Assembly (NCBI GenBank): GCA_041477815.1
Contig: JBGOUV010000055.1
Coordinates: 1-22,887, forward strand
Length of the DNA: 22,887 nt
Direction of reading: 5' to 3'
Origin: JBGOUV01 sp041477815
GTDB lineage: Bacteria; Acidobacteriota; Terriglobia; Bryobacterales; JACQDG01
Shown here piece after piece: positions 13,759 through 21,986 of the stretch. The translations under genes were made by a program, and so were the position numbers. Each line of letters starts with the position of its first letter. Position 1 is the stretch's first letter. The notes below the pieces were generated by a model, which did not search any database, was not told where the DNA came from, and saw only the letters and a list, made by a program, of their open reading frames with translations.

Positions 13759-15417
13759 CTAGCCCTTCCGATACCCCGGCCCGCGAATCACCTTCCCCGG
13801 CATCGCGCCGGTGTGCTTGCCGTTGTCCAGCACCACTTCGCCGTTGACGATCACGTAGGGGATGCCCTCCGGGTACTGATGGGGACTCATGTAAGTCGCC
13901 TTATCGATGACCTTGTTCGGATCGAAGATCGCTACATCCGCCCAGTATCCTACCTTCAGCAGGCCGCGATCGGGGATGCTGATCTTCTCGGCGTTCATGC
14001 TGGTCGCTTTCCGGACGGCCTCCGGAAGCGTCAGGACCTTTAGCTCCCGCACGTACCGGCCCAGGAGCCGGGGAAAGGTCCCGTACGAGCGGGGGTGAGG
14101 GAAAGACGGGCCGCGAGATCCCTCCGGGCTCATGGCCGAGCCGTCCGAGCCGATGGAGACGAAGGGCTGTTTGAGGGCGTATTGCATGTCCGGCTCGGAG
14201 TGGTGGAAGTAGACGGTTCCCACGCTCCCGTTCTCCTCCAGCAGCACGTCGAACAGGACCTCCACACCGTCGCCGCCGCGCGCGGCGATCAGCTCGCTCA
14301 TGCGCTTGCCGGTGAAGGCCTTGTTCTTGGGGTGGGAGAGCGAAGTGAGCAGCATAGCGCTCCAGTCTTTGCCGACGGCCGTGTAGTGATTGTACCAATT
14401 GGGCAGGCCGTTCTCGATGTCCTGCTTCATGCGCGCGCGCAAGGCGGGGTCGCGCAACCGCTCCAGCATCTTCTCGTTGCCCCCGTCGTGCGCCCAGGGC
14501 GGAATGATGGCGCGCAGGTTGTTCTGTCCGGCGGTGTAAGGGTAGACGTGGGCGCGGATGTCGTATCCCTCCGACCGCGCCTTCCGGATCATCGAGATGA
14601 CCTCGCTCATCTGGCCCCAGAACTTCTTGTCGGCGATCTTCAGGTGGATCATGTCCACGCGGATCTTGGCGCCCTTGCCGATGTTGATGGACTCCTCCAC
14701 CGAGCGGAAGACGCCCAGCCCCTCGTCGCGCGTGTGGGTGGAGTAGATGCCGCCGTACTGGCTGGCGCCCTTCGCCAGCTCGATCAACTGCTCAGTGGTA
14801 ATCAGGCTGGAAGGAGGCATCAGGAGCGACGTGGAAAGACCCATGGCCCCCTCCTGCATCGCCTTGACAACCTCCTTCTTCATGGCCTCGATTTCGGCGG
14901 GCGTAGCCGGTGTCATCTCCAGGCCCTTGACGTAGATCCAGACCTGCGTCTGGCCGACATAGGAGCAGATATTCGTGGCCACGCCCTTTTTCTCGACGTA
15001 GTCGAAGTAGCCGCCCAGGGTGGTCCAGGGCCGCTCTCCCCGGCCCGCCCGGCCTCTCTCGCCGCCACCACTCGCCCGCACCGGTCCCGCCGACCCGCCT
15101 TCACCCAGGACCATGGTGGTCACGCCCTGGCGGATCATGCTCTCGCAGCGGGGCTCGCTCAGCAGCAGGTCATCGGAGTGATTGTGCATGTCGATGAACC
15201 CGGGCGCGACAACCAGGCCCTTGGCGTCGATCTTCCGCTTGGCCGCCGCCTGACTCAGGTCGCCGATCGCGGCGATTTTGCCCCCGCGGAGGCCCACGTC
15301 CCCGCGACGGCCGGCCGCGCCGGACCCGTCCACCACGGTGCCATTGGCGATCAGGAGGTCGAAGGACTCCTGAGCGTACAGCGATACAGCTAGAAGCAAT
15401 ACTTCGTATCGAAACAT
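13759..15417 (-). CDS. Secreted N-acyl-D-amino-acid deacylase (D-aminoacylase) family protein
   Basis: This 552-residue amidohydrolase has a short signal peptide (MFRYEVLLLAVSLYAQ). The D-aminoacylase layout is clear: small beta-domain start (DLLIANGTVVDGSGAAGRRGDVGLRGGKIAAIG), HNHSD with His78 and His80 as metal ligands, Cys91 (CESMIRQGVTT), His228 (STHTRDE), His258 (MIHLK) and catalytic Asp425 (SIGSDGSA). It closes with the beta-domain segment GYWADVAIFDPNKV. It would cut the acyl group from N-acyl-D-amino acids or related amides in the periplasm. A Gly/Arg-rich stretch at residues 106-130 (GEGGSAGPVRASGGGERGRA) interrupts the barrel. TAGGAT at 15431-15426 lies 8 nt before the ATG, again a leaderless-type spacing. 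No neighbour suggests a pathway. Confidence 0.9.
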   Translation of the reverse strand: MFRYEVLLLAVSLYAQESFDLLIANGTVVDGSGAAGRRGDVGLRGGKIAAIGDLSQAAAKRKIDAKGLVVAPGFIDMHNHSDDLLLSEPRCESMIRQGVTTMVLGEGGSAGPVRASGGGERGRAGRGERPWTTLGGYFDYVEKKGVATNICSYVGQTQVWIYVKGLEMTPATPAEIEAMKKEVVKAMQEGAMGLSTSLLMPPSSLITTEQLIELAKGASQYGGIYSTHTRDEGLGVFRSVEESINIGKGAKIRVDMIHLKIADKKFWGQMSEVISMIRKARSEGYDIRAHVYPYTAGQNNLRAIIPPWAHDGGNEKMLERLRDPALRARMKQDIENGLPNWYNHYTAVGKDWSAMLLTSLSHPKNKAFTGKRMSELIAARGGDGVEVLFDVLLEENGSVGTVYFHHSEPDMQYALKQPFVSIGSDGSAMSPEGSRGPSFPHPRSYGTFPRLLGRYVRELKVLTLPEAVRKATSMNAEKISIPDRGLLKVGYWADVAIFDPNKVIDKATYMSPHQYPEGIPYVIVNGEVVLDNGKHTGAMPGKVIRGPGYRKG

Positions 15418-15431
15418 AAGCCTTAATCCTA

Positions 15432-15765
15432 CGCGAGCAGCCCGCTCAGCTTCTTGGTCGCAGTAGCGAACTTGCCGAGGCCGGCCTGCATCACTCCCTG
15501 GGAAGGCCCTTTTTCAAAGACCTGGCGTTTTCCGCACCGCGTCCGGCATACTTCGCTTGCGATTCACCCAGCCTTCCCCGCGCCGGCCCGAGAAAGCCCG
15601 GCGCTGGGAGCCTGGCGCGCCTGCTAATCACGTGCGAGATCAACAGCCCTCCCTCGGACAAAGGACAGTATAAGCTCCTGGAGGCGAAATTGCGAATTTC
15701 GAAAACCTCAGCACCTGTCGGATCACCGGCCGGTCGGCCGGGGTCTCCAGGCGCCCCGCGGTATA
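15432..15765. other. Gene-free stretch with an A+T-rich palindrome
   Basis: No intact gene is visible here. An exact inverted repeat CGAAATT-GCG-AATTTCG sits at 15685-15701, an A+T-rich island in a GC-rich background. The minus strand keeps an open tail (GESQAKYAGRGAENARSLKKGLPRE) that I cannot assign. TATAGT at 15762-15767 on the plus strand may be an old promoter of the remnant that follows. The region looks like decayed DNA. Confidence 0.4.
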
Positions 15766-16320
15766 GTGAAAGTACTGCTTCACGATGCACTCCTGGCGCT
15801 GCGCGCCATGGCCAGGACCGGGCCCAGCTCCCCGGGCGAAGAAAACCTGCTGGCCGAACGGATCTCCTTGGCCGGGCGGAGTGTCGCCGGTGCTGGCCTG
15901 CGGGCCCCGAAGTACGCCGTGCTCGTGCAGTTAAAACCCCGACGCCCTGGTGGCGCCGGGGATCGGCATCGACGGGGTGCAGCGCGCCGTGCCGCAGAAC
16001 AACGTGCATCTGACGTGAACCTGCCTACCGGCAAGCTCTATGGGGGAAAGCAGGCGTTCACCGTGCAATCGAACGGGCAGTTGCCCAGCGCCGCGGCTTA
16101 CCGGCCGCTCCTCGCGGCCTGGCGCCATGGCCTGCCGGCGCGGCTGGAAGAGCTGGGCCGCGTGGTCGCTGGCGGCGAGGCCGGCAAGGTGAGGGCCTGG
16201 TTCAACGGCGTGCCCGCCATGATCTGGGCCGTCCAGCGGCAACCCGGCGCCAACACCGTGGAATATGTGAACGACATCAAGAAGCTGCTGCCGGTGTTCC
16301 GCCGCGGCGTTCGACGCTCC
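15766..16320 (+). pseudogene. Remnant of an RND-family efflux pump (AcrB/MdtB-like)
   Basis: Pieces in two plus-strand frames add up to part of the periplasmic porter domain of an RND pump. LLAERISLAG and RAPKYAVLVQL are in one frame. NPDALVAPGIGIDGVQRAV is in another, after a base gain near 15934-15940. After a second shift near 16005-16018, the first frame resumes with DVNLPTGKLYGGKQAFTVQSNGQLPSAAAYRPLLAAWRHGLPARLEELGRVV and IWAVQRQPGANTVEYVNDIKKLLPVFR. Full RND pumps are over 1000 residues with 12 membrane helices; only about 150 residues remain and no membrane segment. The opening MKVLLHDALLALRAMAR (from 15766) looks more like the start of an ADOP permease, so the remnant may be a chimera. 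It is surely non-functional. Confidence 0.8.
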
Positions 16321-16519
16321 GGAGTCGATTCGCGGGTCGGCCGGCGATGGTTCGCTTCCCGCCCCAGCCGAAGTCGAAGCTCGCAGCCCCCACCCGGACA
16401 ACCCCGCCACGCTGGTGTGTAAATCGTGGCTCTTCGCCAGCTACCGCTCCATCCCCCAGCGCCTCTGCTCCCCATCTCAGCGCTTCGCCCCAGCCGTCCC
16501 CTTGCCCCTCCCGATGCGG

Positions 16520-16525
16520 TAGAAT
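16520..16525 (+). promoter_or_regulatory. -10 element of the CsgG-kinase operon
   Basis: TAGAAT in the context GATGCGGTAGAATGCGAGGG lies 22 nt before the ATG at 16548. Between them is GGAGGAG (16531-16537), a strong Shine-Dalgarno site 10 nt from the ATG. Unlike several other promoters in the window, this one leaves room for a normal leader. Confidence 0.5.
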
Positions 16526-16547
16526 GCGAGGGAGGAGAAACACTTCC

Positions 16548-17525
16548 ATGACACACCGCCTGGCTTTAGTTTCTCTCCTGTTCGTTTCCCTGGGGCCCGC
16601 CACCGCCCAACAGAAGAAGCGCGTGGCCGTTTTCGACTTCGAATACGGCACCGTCTCCAGCAGTGTGTACCAGATCTTCGGCGGCAACGTGGACATCGGC
16701 AAGGGCGTCGCTGACATGATCGTGGACCGGCTGGTGAAGGGCAGCACCTACTCGGTCATCGAGCGCAAGGCCCTGGACAAGATCTTGACCGAGCAGAACT
16801 TCTCCAACAGCGACCGCGCCGACCCCTCCAGCGCCGCACGGTTGGGCCGCGTCCTGGGGGTGGATGCGATCATCATCGGCAGTATCACCCAGTTCGGACG
16901 GGACGATAAGCAGACCTCCGTCGGCGGAGGAGCTTTTGGCGGCATTGGCCGCAAATATGGCCTGGGCGGGGTCTCCAAGAACCAGAGCAAGGCGGTGGTA
17001 CAGATCAGCTCGCGGCTGGTCTCGACCGAGACGGCCGAGATCCTGACGGTAGCCAGCGGCAAGGGCGAATCGACGCGTTCCGGGGCCTCGCTGTTGGGCG
17101 CCGGTGGCAGCGTCGCGGCGGGAGCCGGCGGGGCGTACGACATGACCACCAAGAACTTCGCCGCCACTATCCTGGGCGAGGCGGTCAACCAGGCGGTCAC
17201 CGAAATCACCACCCAGATCGATCAGAATGCCGGTCGCGTCCCCGCTAAGAAGTTCGAAATCGACGGCCTGGTGGCCGACGCGACGCAGAACACTTTGATC
17301 CTCAACGTGGGCGGCAAGGTGGGCATCAAGGTGGGCGACAAGCTGCAGATCCGCCGGCCCAACCGGGAGGTGCGCGATCCGGCCAGCGGCAAGGTTCTGC
17401 GCCGGATCGAAGACACCCTGGGCGATATCACTATTACCGAGGTCGATGAGAACTCCTCGGTCGGGACCTTCAGCGGCAAGACGCCTCCCAAGGTCGGCGA
17501 CCGCGTCGTCAGTTCGCAGCAGTAG
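16548..17525 (+). CDS. CsgG-family secreted protein
   Basis: This 325-residue protein starts with a signal peptide (MTHRLALVSLLFVSLGPATAQ) and continues with the CsgG-like fold: KRVAVFDFEYGTV, DIGKGVADMIVDRLVKGSTYSVIERKALDKILTEQNF, and RLGRVLGVDAIIIGSITQFGRD, then KAVVQISSRLVSTETAEILTVASGKGES and AATILGEAVNQAVTEITTQI. A C-terminal beta-domain follows (LILNVGGKVGIKVGDKLQI to GDRVVSSQQ). CsgG itself is an outer-membrane lipoprotein pore for curli export. This protein lacks a lipobox Cys, and no csgA, csgE or csgF gene is nearby, so a curli role is unlikely. The Gly/Ala-rich segment around residues 185-200 could be flexible. It is the first gene of a probable operon; the kinase gene starts 14 bp after its stop. 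Confidence 0.88.
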   Translation: MTHRLALVSLLFVSLGPATAQQKKRVAVFDFEYGTVSSSVYQIFGGNVDIGKGVADMIVDRLVKGSTYSVIERKALDKILTEQNFSNSDRADPSSAARLGRVLGVDAIIIGSITQFGRDDKQTSVGGGAFGGIGRKYGLGGVSKNQSKAVVQISSRLVSTETAEILTVASGKGESTRSGASLLGAGGSVAAGAGGAYDMTTKNFAATILGEAVNQAVTEITTQIDQNAGRVPAKKFEIDGLVADATQNTLILNVGGKVGIKVGDKLQIRRPNREVRDPASGKVLRRIEDTLGDITITEVDENSSVGTFSGKTPPKVGDRVVSSQQ

Positions 17526-17539
17526 AAAGGAGCTCGGCC

Positions 17540-19120
17540 ATGAGTTTCCAAGTGGGTGACACCCTAGGGGATTATCAGGTGATCGGGATCCTGGGCGCCG
17601 GGGGAATGGGGCAGGTCTACAAGGTCCGCAATGTGATTTCGGACCGCGTGGAGGCCATGAAGGTGCTGCTGCCCGACCTCGTCAGCGACCCCGAGCTGGC
17701 CGATCGCTTCCTGCGGGAGATCAAGGTCCAGGCCAGTCTGGATCATCCCAATATAGCCAAGCTCCACACGGCGCTGCGGGCGGGCGATCAGCTCATCATG
17801 ATCATGGAGCTGGTGGAGGGCACCACCCTCGAACAGATGCAGGAGCAGGGCCCTCTCCCGCTCGCCGACGGTCTGCGCTACATCTCCGACTCCCTGGACG
17901 CCCTGGGCTATGCCCACGAGCACGGCGTGATCCACCGTGACATCAAGCCGGCCAACATCATGCTCACCCGCGACGGGGTGATTAAGTTGATGGACTTCGG
18001 CATTGCCAAGGCGGCCTCCGACCACAAACTCACGATGACCGGCACCACCATGGGGTCGCTCTACTACATGTCTCCGGAGCAGGTGAAGGGCGTCACCAGC
18101 CTCGACCCCCGGTCGGACCTCTATTCGCTGGGCGTGACTCTATACGAGGTAGTCACCGGGCAGCGGCCCTTCCAGGGCGACAGCGATTACGCCATCATGT
18201 CGGCGCACTTGGAGAAGCAGCCGCGCCCGCCCTTGGAGATGGACCCCAGCGTCCCGCCGGCGCTGAACGAGATCATCCTGCGCGGGCTGGCCAAGAGTCC
18301 CGACGAGCGGTTCCAGTCGGCGGCGGCGTTCCGAAGAGCCCTGGAGAGCGTACGCGGCGGCCAGCCGGAGGTTACGCGCGTGGCCCCGCACCGGCCGGCG
18401 CCCCCGGTCGAGCCTGCCGCGCCCCCGGAGCCGTTTGTCCGCCCGTCCAAACCGCACCGCGGCCTCTATGTACTGGCCGGAGCGACGCTCACCATCGTCA
18501 TTCTATTGGCGGCGGGAATTCAGGTGGCCAACTGGCGTAAGACGCGCGCCGGCGGAACCCCGCAGGTCGAACCGCCGCCGCCGGCGGTCTCAGAGCCGGC
18601 TCCGGCGCCCGAGTCCTCGCCGCCACCCGCTGTTTCCCCCGCCACTCCGACGCCGGCGACTGGGGCCTCACCCGCTCCCGTGGTCCGGAGCCCCCTGGTC
18701 CCCCAGGCCGCGGCGCCCACTCCTCAGACCAAGCCGGCCGCCCGGCCGGCAACCCCCGCGCCGCCGCAACCAGCCCCTACCCCGCAGGTGGAGCGCTCCC
18801 TTCCCACGCCCGCTCCCGCGCCACCGCCGGCCGCCGCTCGGCCCGGGAATTCCGCCGCGTCTGGCGAGCTGCGCGACCGCATGGTCTTCCTGGCGGCCCG
18901 CGCCGCCACCGCCCGCAACGGCCTGGCCAACCTGGAACGCCAGCAGGCCCGGATGGGACTCGGCCTGCGTCCCGATATGGCCGCCGCCAACCAGCGCCTG
19001 GACTTCCTCCTGAAGGAAGCGGGCGCCGCCCTGGCCTCCGGCGACGCCGACGCCGCCAAACGCAACGCCGACCTGGCCGAGCGCGAGGTCGAAAAGCTGG
19101 AAAAGTTCCTGGGAAAATAG
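17540..19120 (+). CDS. Transmembrane Ser/Thr protein kinase (PknB type)
   Basis: This 526-residue protein has a complete N-terminal kinase domain: P-loop GILGAGGMGQVY (residues 17-28), Lys41 in AMKVLL, catalytic HRDIKPAN (132-139), DFG at 152-154, and the activation segment to YMSPEQ. A Pro-rich stretch, a single membrane helix (about residues 309-331, YVLAGATLTIVILLAAGIQVA) and a long Pro/Ala-rich linker follow. The chain ends in a helical, Ala-rich domain (LANLERQQARMGLGLRPD, then ASGDADAAKRNADLAEREVEKLEKFLGK). The C-terminal part is outside the membrane and could sense cell-surface signals, but it has no PASTA repeats. AAGGAG lies 9 nt before the ATG. Co-transcription with the CsgG-like gene suggests a shared envelope-related task. 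Targets are unknown. Confidence 0.94.
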   Translation: MSFQVGDTLGDYQVIGILGAGGMGQVYKVRNVISDRVEAMKVLLPDLVSDPELADRFLREIKVQASLDHPNIAKLHTALRAGDQLIMIMELVEGTTLEQMQEQGPLPLADGLRYISDSLDALGYAHEHGVIHRDIKPANIMLTRDGVIKLMDFGIAKAASDHKLTMTGTTMGSLYYMSPEQVKGVTSLDPRSDLYSLGVTLYEVVTGQRPFQGDSDYAIMSAHLEKQPRPPLEMDPSVPPALNEIILRGLAKSPDERFQSAAAFRRALESVRGGQPEVTRVAPHRPAPPVEPAAPPEPFVRPSKPHRGLYVLAGATLTIVILLAAGIQVANWRKTRAGGTPQVEPPPPAVSEPAPAPESSPPPAVSPATPTPATGASPAPVVRSPLVPQAAAPTPQTKPAARPATPAPPQPAPTPQVERSLPTPAPAPPPAAARPGNSAASGELRDRMVFLAARAATARNGLANLERQQARMGLGLRPDMAAANQRLDFLLKEAGAALASGDADAAKRNADLAEREVEKLEKFLGK

Positions 19121-19121
19121 C

Positions 19122-20501
19122 TTGCGCCTGCTGCTCCTGCTTCTCAGCCTGGCAGCCACCGCCCCCGCCCAGCTGGACTGGGCCAAAGCGGCTCCGGAGC
19201 TGCTCGAACACTACACGGCTCTCCTGCGCTTCGATACTTCCAGCCCCCCGGGCAACGAGACGGTCGCCGCCAAGTATATTCAATCGGTACTGGCGCGTGA
19301 GGGCATCCCCTCGCAGCTCCTGGCCCGGGAGCCCGCCCGGGCCAACCTGGTGGCCCGCCTGAAGGGCAACGGCTCCCGTCGTCCCCTGCTCCTCCTGGGT
19401 CATACCGACGTAGTGGGCGTGCAACGGGACAAGTGGACCGTCGATCCCTTCGCCGCCCTCCGCAAGGGCGGCTACATTTACGGCCGCGGCGCCCAGGACG
19501 ACAAGGATAACCTCGCCTCCTGCCTCATGGTGATGCTGCTGCTCAAGCGCCAGGGCGTAAAGCTCGACCGCGACGTGATCTTCCTGGCCGAGGCCGGCGA
19601 GGAAGGCAATACGCGCTTCGGAATCAACTTCCTGGTCGAGCGCCACTGGAGCGAGATCGAGGCCGAGTACGCGCTGGCCGAGGGCGGCGGCGGCGTGGCC
19701 CGCGGCGGCAAACCCCATTACGTGGCCATTTCGACCACCGAGAAGATTCCGTACGGCGTGCGTCTGGTGGCTCACGGCACGGCCGGACATGGCTCCCGCC
19801 CGCGCCCCGACAACGCCGTCGTACGTATCGCTAACGCCGTAGCCAAAGTAGGTGCGTGGGAGCCCCCCCGCCGTCTCAACGACACCACCCGCGCTTACTT
19901 CGAGCGCCTGGCCGCCATCACCGAACCCGTCCCCGCCGACCGCTACCGCCACATCGTCGACCCGCAGCGCGCTGCGGCCATTGACCGCTACTTCGGCCAG
20001 AACGAGTTGGGCCACTACTCGATGCTCCGCACCTCCCTCTCGCCGACCATGATTCAGGCCGGCTTCCGGACCAACGTGATTCCGTCCCAGGCCGAGGCCT
20101 ACCTCGACGTCCGCGCGCTGCCGGACGAGGACCTGGACAAGTTTCAAGCCGAACTGCGCCGCGTCATCGGCGACCCTCACGTAGAGGTGATCGGCGCCGG
20201 CGGCGGCCGGCCCGCCGGCCCTCCCTCCCGTTTCGACACCGCCATGTTCCGCGCCCTCGAAAAGGCGCAGCGTACCGTCTACCCCGGCGCCATCACGCTG
20301 CCCACCATGCTTACCGGCGCCACCGACATGGCCCAGCTTCGCAGCCGCGGCGTCCAGGCCTACGGCATCGGTCCGGTGCTGGAGGAGAAGGACCAGGATA
20401 CCGGCGGCGCCCACGCCGACGACGAGCGCCTCCCCGAGGACGCCTTGCAGAAGCTGCTCCAGTTCTTGTGGTACGCGGTGGTCCCTGAGCCGGGACCGTA
20501 A
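19122..20501 (+). CDS. Secreted M20 family metallopeptidase
   Basis: This 459-residue zinc peptidase has an N-terminal signal peptide (MRLLLLLLSLAATAPAQ). It starts at a TTG one base after the kinase stop; no ATG or GTG start fits the signal. M20 features are His94 and Asp96 in LLGHTDVVG, bridging Asp126 in GRGAQDDKDN, the Glu160-Glu161 pair in AEAGEEGN, the dimerisation-domain segment GTAGHGSRPRPDNA, and the last metal His in GGAHADDERLPE. It should cut di- or oligopeptides, or acylated amino acids, in the periplasm. It is probably co-transcribed with the kinase, but the functional link is unclear. Two hairpins follow its stop codon. Confidence 0.9.
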   Translation: MRLLLLLLSLAATAPAQLDWAKAAPELLEHYTALLRFDTSSPPGNETVAAKYIQSVLAREGIPSQLLAREPARANLVARLKGNGSRRPLLLLGHTDVVGVQRDKWTVDPFAALRKGGYIYGRGAQDDKDNLASCLMVMLLLKRQGVKLDRDVIFLAEAGEEGNTRFGINFLVERHWSEIEAEYALAEGGGGVARGGKPHYVAISTTEKIPYGVRLVAHGTAGHGSRPRPDNAVVRIANAVAKVGAWEPPRRLNDTTRAYFERLAAITEPVPADRYRHIVDPQRAAAIDRYFGQNELGHYSMLRTSLSPTMIQAGFRTNVIPSQAEAYLDVRALPDEDLDKFQAELRRVIGDPHVEVIGAGGGRPAGPPSRFDTAMFRALEKAQRTVYPGAITLPTMLTGATDMAQLRSRGVQAYGIGPVLEEKDQDTGGAHADDERLPEDALQKLLQFLWYAVVPEPGP

Positions 20502-20541
20502 GGGAGTTCCACCTGCCCGGCACGGCGCGCCAACGAAGGAC

Positions 20542-20568
20542 GAAAACGTGGGGCCGCCCCACATTTTC
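20542..20568. terminator. Likely bidirectional terminator hairpin after the M20 gene
   Basis: GAAAACGTGGGG-CCG-CCCCACATTTTC forms a 6-bp G+C stem extended, past one C/A mismatch, by five A-T pairs, so the hairpin carries A-rich and T-rich flanks. It lies 40 bp after the M20 peptidase stop and suits rho-independent termination in that direction. Confidence 0.6.
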
Positions 20569-20570
20569 AG

Positions 20571-20608
20571 GGGAGCGGATGGCGTGGGTAGCTGCACCCT
20601 CCGCTCCC
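20571..20608. other. Second hairpin between the M20 gene and holA
   Basis: GGGAGCGGA (20571-20579) pairs exactly with TCCGCTCCC (20600-20608). Inside, GGGT and ACCC can add four more pairs around a loop of AGCTGC. There is no T-run. It begins three bases after the terminator hairpin and ends 39 bp before the holA start. Confidence 0.5.
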
Positions 20609-20647
20609 TCACGGTCGCAGTTCGGTGATGGACAGTCATAACGACTT

Positions 20648-21739
20648 ATGGACCCCGCACAGTTCCTGATCCAGCTCCAGAAGGCCGGTCCCGCGCCGGG
20701 CTACCTGTTCCTTGGCAACGAGTTGTTCTCCCGGGATGGCTGCCGCCGGGCCTTGCTGGAGGCTGTGCTGCCCCCGCCGGACCGCGAAGCGGGCCTGGTC
20801 GAGTACGACCTCTCGGAAACCAGCCTCGACGCGGTGGTGCAGGAGGCCCGGACGCTGTCGCTGTTCGCCGCCGCGCGCCTGATCGTGGCCTATAACGCCG
20901 AGGCCGTCCTCCTGCGCGCCCGCGACCTCGAAGACGCCGGCGAGGAAGGCGGCGCCGCCGCGTCCGGCGATCCGTTTGGCGGCTACTTCCGCAGTCCTAC
21001 CCCTGGCGTGGTGGTCCTGATCGAGGCCCTGCGCTTCAATTGGGACGACCGCGACGAGAAGAAAAAACTGGAGCGGCTGGCCAAGTATTTCTCCGCGGGG
21101 CCGGTCCCGGTGGAGATGCGGCGGCTCGATCCCCAGGCCGCGCTGGAGGGAGCCCGCCGCCTGGTCCGCACCCAGCAGCTCCACATTTCCGAGGCGCTCC
21201 TGGCGGAGCTGGTGGAGGCCCTCGGTCACGACCTGGCCCGCACCGCCAACGAGATCGGCAAACTCGCGCTTTACGCCGCCGGCCGGCGCGAGATCACGCG
21301 CGACGACGTGACCGCGCTGGTCCCCGAGGCCCGCACCAGCGGCCTGTTCGAGCTGACCAACGCCCTAGCCGCCCGCGACCGCACCCGGGCGCTCGAGATC
21401 CTCGACACCCTCACCCGCAGGGATGTCTACCTGCCGCTGCAGATCAACTTCCTGGCCGGGCTGTTCCGCTACGCCCTGGCCGTCAAGCAGAGCGGCGCCC
21501 TCAACGCCTTCGAAGTAAACCGCCTTTTCCAAAAGCTGGGTCTGCCGATGTGGCCGGCACGCGCCCAGCAGGCGCTGGACACCGCCGGCCACTTTACCCG
21601 CGCACAACTGGAACGGGCCCTGGTGCTGCTGTTCGAGACCGACCGCGACCTGCGCCGCGATCGCCCCGACGATCGGATTATCATGGAAAGGCTGGTGTGG
21701 ACCCTTACGCAGCCGGCGCCGCGGCCTGCAGGGCGTTGA
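20648..21739 (+). CDS. holA: DNA polymerase III delta subunit
   Basis: This 363-residue protein is the clamp-loader delta subunit, which opens the beta sliding clamp during replication. Family features are PGYLFLGNELFSRDGCRRALLEAV at the start (the degenerate AAA+ P-loop region), VVVLIEALRFNWDDRDEKKKLERLAKYF, then ALLAELVEALGHDLARTANEIGKLALYA, VPEARTSGLFELTNALAARDRTRALEILDTL and the C-terminal collar domain (LPLQINFLAGLFRYALAVKQ). The length is typical. The gene faces rpsT tail to tail with a 35-bp overlap; holA and rpsT are neighbours in many bacteria. No obvious Shine-Dalgarno site precedes the ATG. Confidence 0.92.
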   Translation: MDPAQFLIQLQKAGPAPGYLFLGNELFSRDGCRRALLEAVLPPPDREAGLVEYDLSETSLDAVVQEARTLSLFAAARLIVAYNAEAVLLRARDLEDAGEEGGAAASGDPFGGYFRSPTPGVVVLIEALRFNWDDRDEKKKLERLAKYFSAGPVPVEMRRLDPQAALEGARRLVRTQQLHISEALLAELVEALGHDLARTANEIGKLALYAAGRREITRDDVTALVPEARTSGLFELTNALAARDRTRALEILDTLTRRDVYLPLQINFLAGLFRYALAVKQSGALNAFEVNRLFQKLGLPMWPARAQQALDTAGHFTRAQLERALVLLFETDRDLRRDRPDDRIIMERLVWTLTQPAPRPAGR

Positions 21740-21986
21740 GCCGGAGCGAGAGGCGCGACTTGTAGCGCGCCGCCGTATTCTTCGCCAGCACGCCCTTCTG
21801 CGCCGCCCGGTCAATCAGACGGATCGTCTCGGGCAGCACCGCCGAGGCCTTCGTCACGTCCTGGGCCTTCAAGGCCTGCCGCAGCTCGCGCATCTGGTGC
21901 CGCACCCGCGTCTTACGCACCCGGTTCCGCACCGTACGCTTCTTGGTCTGCCGGACCCGCTTCAGGGCCGATATGTGATTCGCCAT
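21705..21986 (-). CDS. rpsT: 30S ribosomal protein S20
   Basis: This small basic protein of 93 residues starts MANHISALKRVRQTKKRTVRNRVRKTRVRHQMREL, the classic S20 opening, and binds the 16S rRNA 5' domain early in 30S assembly. The middle (DVTKASAVLPETIRLIDRAAQKGVLAKNTAARYKSRLSLRLN) also matches the family well. The start is the ATG at 21986; the frame extending to 22025 runs through the promoter. TTGACA-N18-TACCAT ends 9 nt before the ATG, and no Shine-Dalgarno site is present, so the mRNA is probably leaderless. Its 3' end overlaps holA. Confidence 0.97.
   Translation of the reverse strand: MANHISALKRVRQTKKRTVRNRVRKTRVRHQMRELRQALKAQDVTKASAVLPETIRLIDRAAQKGVLAKNTAARYKSRLSLRLNALQAAAPAA

Noticed and set aside
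14095..15393. 432-codon plus-strand frame opposite the D-aminoacylase-like gene
   Set aside because: It shows no family features, whereas the minus strand carries complete catalytic motifs.
18777..20639. 620-codon open frame on the minus strand opposite the kinase and M20 genes
   Set aside because: It is a GC-rich shadow frame. The plus-strand genes have full family motifs, and the minus frame has none.
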